A stretch of DNA of 6,450 nucleotides from Nonlabens sp. (GTDB lineage: Bacteria > Bacteroidota > Bacteroidia > Flavobacteriales > Flavobacteriaceae): NCBI GenBank assembly GCA_023301395.1, contig JALZUY010000021.1, positions 1-6,450 of the forward strand. The letters run 5' to 3'. Of this stretch, positions 5,416-6,450 are shown one piece after another (positions within the stretch are counted from its first letter, which is position 1; each line of letters starts with the position of its first letter). The notes beneath the pieces were generated by a model. It did not search any database and was not told the DNA's origin. It saw nothing but the letters and a program-made list of their open reading frames with translations. The translations under genes were made by a program, and so were the position numbers.

Positions 5416-6450
5416 TTAATCAATTATGGCGTCATAAATGATTTGCTGTATGTTTGTTCTTATATTCTCAGATAGAAGGAATCTATTGTCTGCACTTGGG
5501 AAAATACGATTAGATAAAAAGACGTACACAATCTCAGATTCTGGATCTGCCCATGTGTATGCGCCAGTAAATCCACTATGTCCAAAACTTGTCATACTCA
5601 CGCAACCACAAGTAGGCCCTACCTCATCCAGCTGTGGTTTATCAAAACCTACTCCACGACGCACCTCTTGATCACAATAATAACAGGTATTAAATTTTGA
5701 AATAGTCTCTGGATTGAAATAGGTCACATCACCATAACTACCGTTTTGCAAATACATTTGCATCATTTTTGCCACATCATTTGAATTTGAAAATAGTCCT
5801 GCATGTCCACCTATTCCTCCTTGCATGGCTGCTCCTTGATCATGTACATATCCATGTATCAATTGTCCTCTAAAAGTGATATCATTCTCAGTAGGAACAA
5901 TCTTGTCCTTTGAAAAACGTTGTAACGGTAAATAACCCATGTAATTCATTCCCATACGTTTATAGAAATGATTTCCAGTAAGTTCGTCTAGTGTTTTTTT
6001 AGATCTATTCTCAAGATAATTCTTGAGAAGGTAGTAAGGCAAGTCACTGTACTTGTATTCTTGCCTTTTTCTCAAATCACTATTTGCAATACGATTGAAA
6101 ATAGTGTCTTGAATAACACTATTTGCGTAAAAATTTTGTGCTACCTCAATGTTATAAGTAGAAGATTTACTATTACGATAATATTGTAACATTGGTCTTG
6201 AGGTAATACTATCAAGAGTGTATCTGTAAAATGGTATCCATGCGCGCAATCTTGCATAATGCGAAAGCATAGATTTAACCGTAATATTCTTTTTATTAGA
6301 CTTTGCTAGTGATGGAATTAAGTCACCAACAGAGTCCTCTAAGCTTAAAATCCCTTGTTCTTCTAGTTCCATTACCAGTGGTAAGGTTCCCATAATTTTA
6401 GTAAGCGATGCAATATCATAAACATCATCATGCAACTGTCGGGAAAGATG
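5416..6450 (-). CDS. Beta-lactamase-fold serine hydrolase domain, C-terminal part of a larger protein (likely GH3 N-acetylglucosaminidase fusion), N-terminus outside window
   Basis: The frame is open from the window edge at 6450 to TAA at 5418-5416 (344 codons). It has the penicillin-binding/class C beta-lactamase motifs, numbered from the edge: SLTK (catalytic S15 and K18) in YDIASLTKIMGTLP, then YSD (134-136) in EYKYSDLPYYLL, then HSGFTG (291-296) as the KTG-equivalent. It also has SHYARLRAWIPFY (63-75), DQGAAMQGGIGGHAGLFS (204-221), and a cysteine set CYYC (256-259) plus CGC (281-283). The SxxK motif is only 15 residues from the edge and no start codon with a leader precedes it, so the gene continues upstream. 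In Flavobacteriia this domain is typically the C-terminus of proteins of about 970 residues that begin with a GH3 beta-N-acetylhexosaminidase, suggesting a periplasmic role in peptidoglycan recycling. The GH3 half is inferred, not seen. bshA follows after 30 bp. Confidence 0.88.
   Translation of the reverse strand, partial: HLSRQLHDDVYDIASLTKIMGTLPLVMELEEQGILSLEDSVGDLIPSLAKSNKKNITVKSMLSHYARLRAWIPFYRYTLDSITSRPMLQYYRNSKSSTYNIEVAQNFYANSVIQDTIFNRIANSDLRKRQEYKYSDLPYYLLKNYLENRSKKTLDELTGNHFYKRMGMNYMGYLPLQRFSKDKIVPTENDITFRGQLIHGYVHDQGAAMQGGIGGHAGLFSNSNDVAKMMQMYLQNGSYGDVTYFNPETISKFNTCYYCDQEVRRGVGFDKPQLDEVGPTCGCVSMTSFGHSGFTGAYTWADPESEIVYVFLSNRIFPSADNRFLLSENIRTNIQQIIYDAIID

Noticed and set aside
5438..5671. 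77-codon plus-strand reading frame opposite the serine hydrolase
   Set aside because: It is antisense to a region carrying HSGFTG and the conserved cysteines; it is a shadow frame.

Overview
The window looks like chromosomal DNA from a marine-type member of the Flavobacteriaceae (Bacteroidota). Several things point there. The DNA is AT-rich and the starts lack Shine-Dalgarno sequences. A Bacteroidota-type promoter (TTG, 19-bp spacer, TAnnTTTG) lies before prfB. There is a BshA of bacillithiol synthesis, a beta-lactamase-fold domain of the type fused to GH3 glycosidases in this group, a relic of an OMP_b-brl_3 (TonB-receptor-like) barrel, and GCTTTCGCGAAAGC-type palindromes that I recall as common in Dokdonia/Nonlabens-like genomes. 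The genus call is inference.

Layout. Bases 1-910 (minus strand) hold the first 303 codons of a low-specificity L-threonine aldolase, cut by the window edge. A 150-bp divergent intergenic region follows, carrying a palindromic repeat and a good promoter for prfB (1061-2167, plus strand, release factor 2). This prfB is one uninterrupted frame, without the usual programmed frameshift. Bases 2168-3301 have no intact gene. Most of that stretch (about 2218-3237) is a decayed outer-membrane beta-barrel gene with eleven in-frame stops, three frame breaks and at least two internal deletions. It is followed by an intact small outer-membrane barrel protein (3302-3790, plus).

The right half is a minus-strand cluster, read right to left: the C-terminal serine-hydrolase domain of a larger protein (5416-6450, cut by the window edge, probably a GH3/beta-lactamase fusion), then bshA (4249-5385), then a PrcB-like lipoprotein (3822-4295). 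The gap between the first two is 30 bp, and bshA overlaps the lipoprotein gene by 47 bp, so they are probably cotranscribed. The cluster converges on the small barrel gene, and a hairpin with T-tracts on both sides sits at the junction with the lipoprotein stop codon in its loop.

The genes do not form one pathway. They are housekeeping functions (amino acid metabolism, translation termination, low-molecular-weight thiol synthesis) and envelope functions. I found no CRISPR array, insertion sequence, phage gene, RNA gene or convincing new system. The items most worth a second look are the unshifted prfB, the heavily decayed receptor remnant, and the 47-bp overlap between bshA and the lipoprotein signal peptide.
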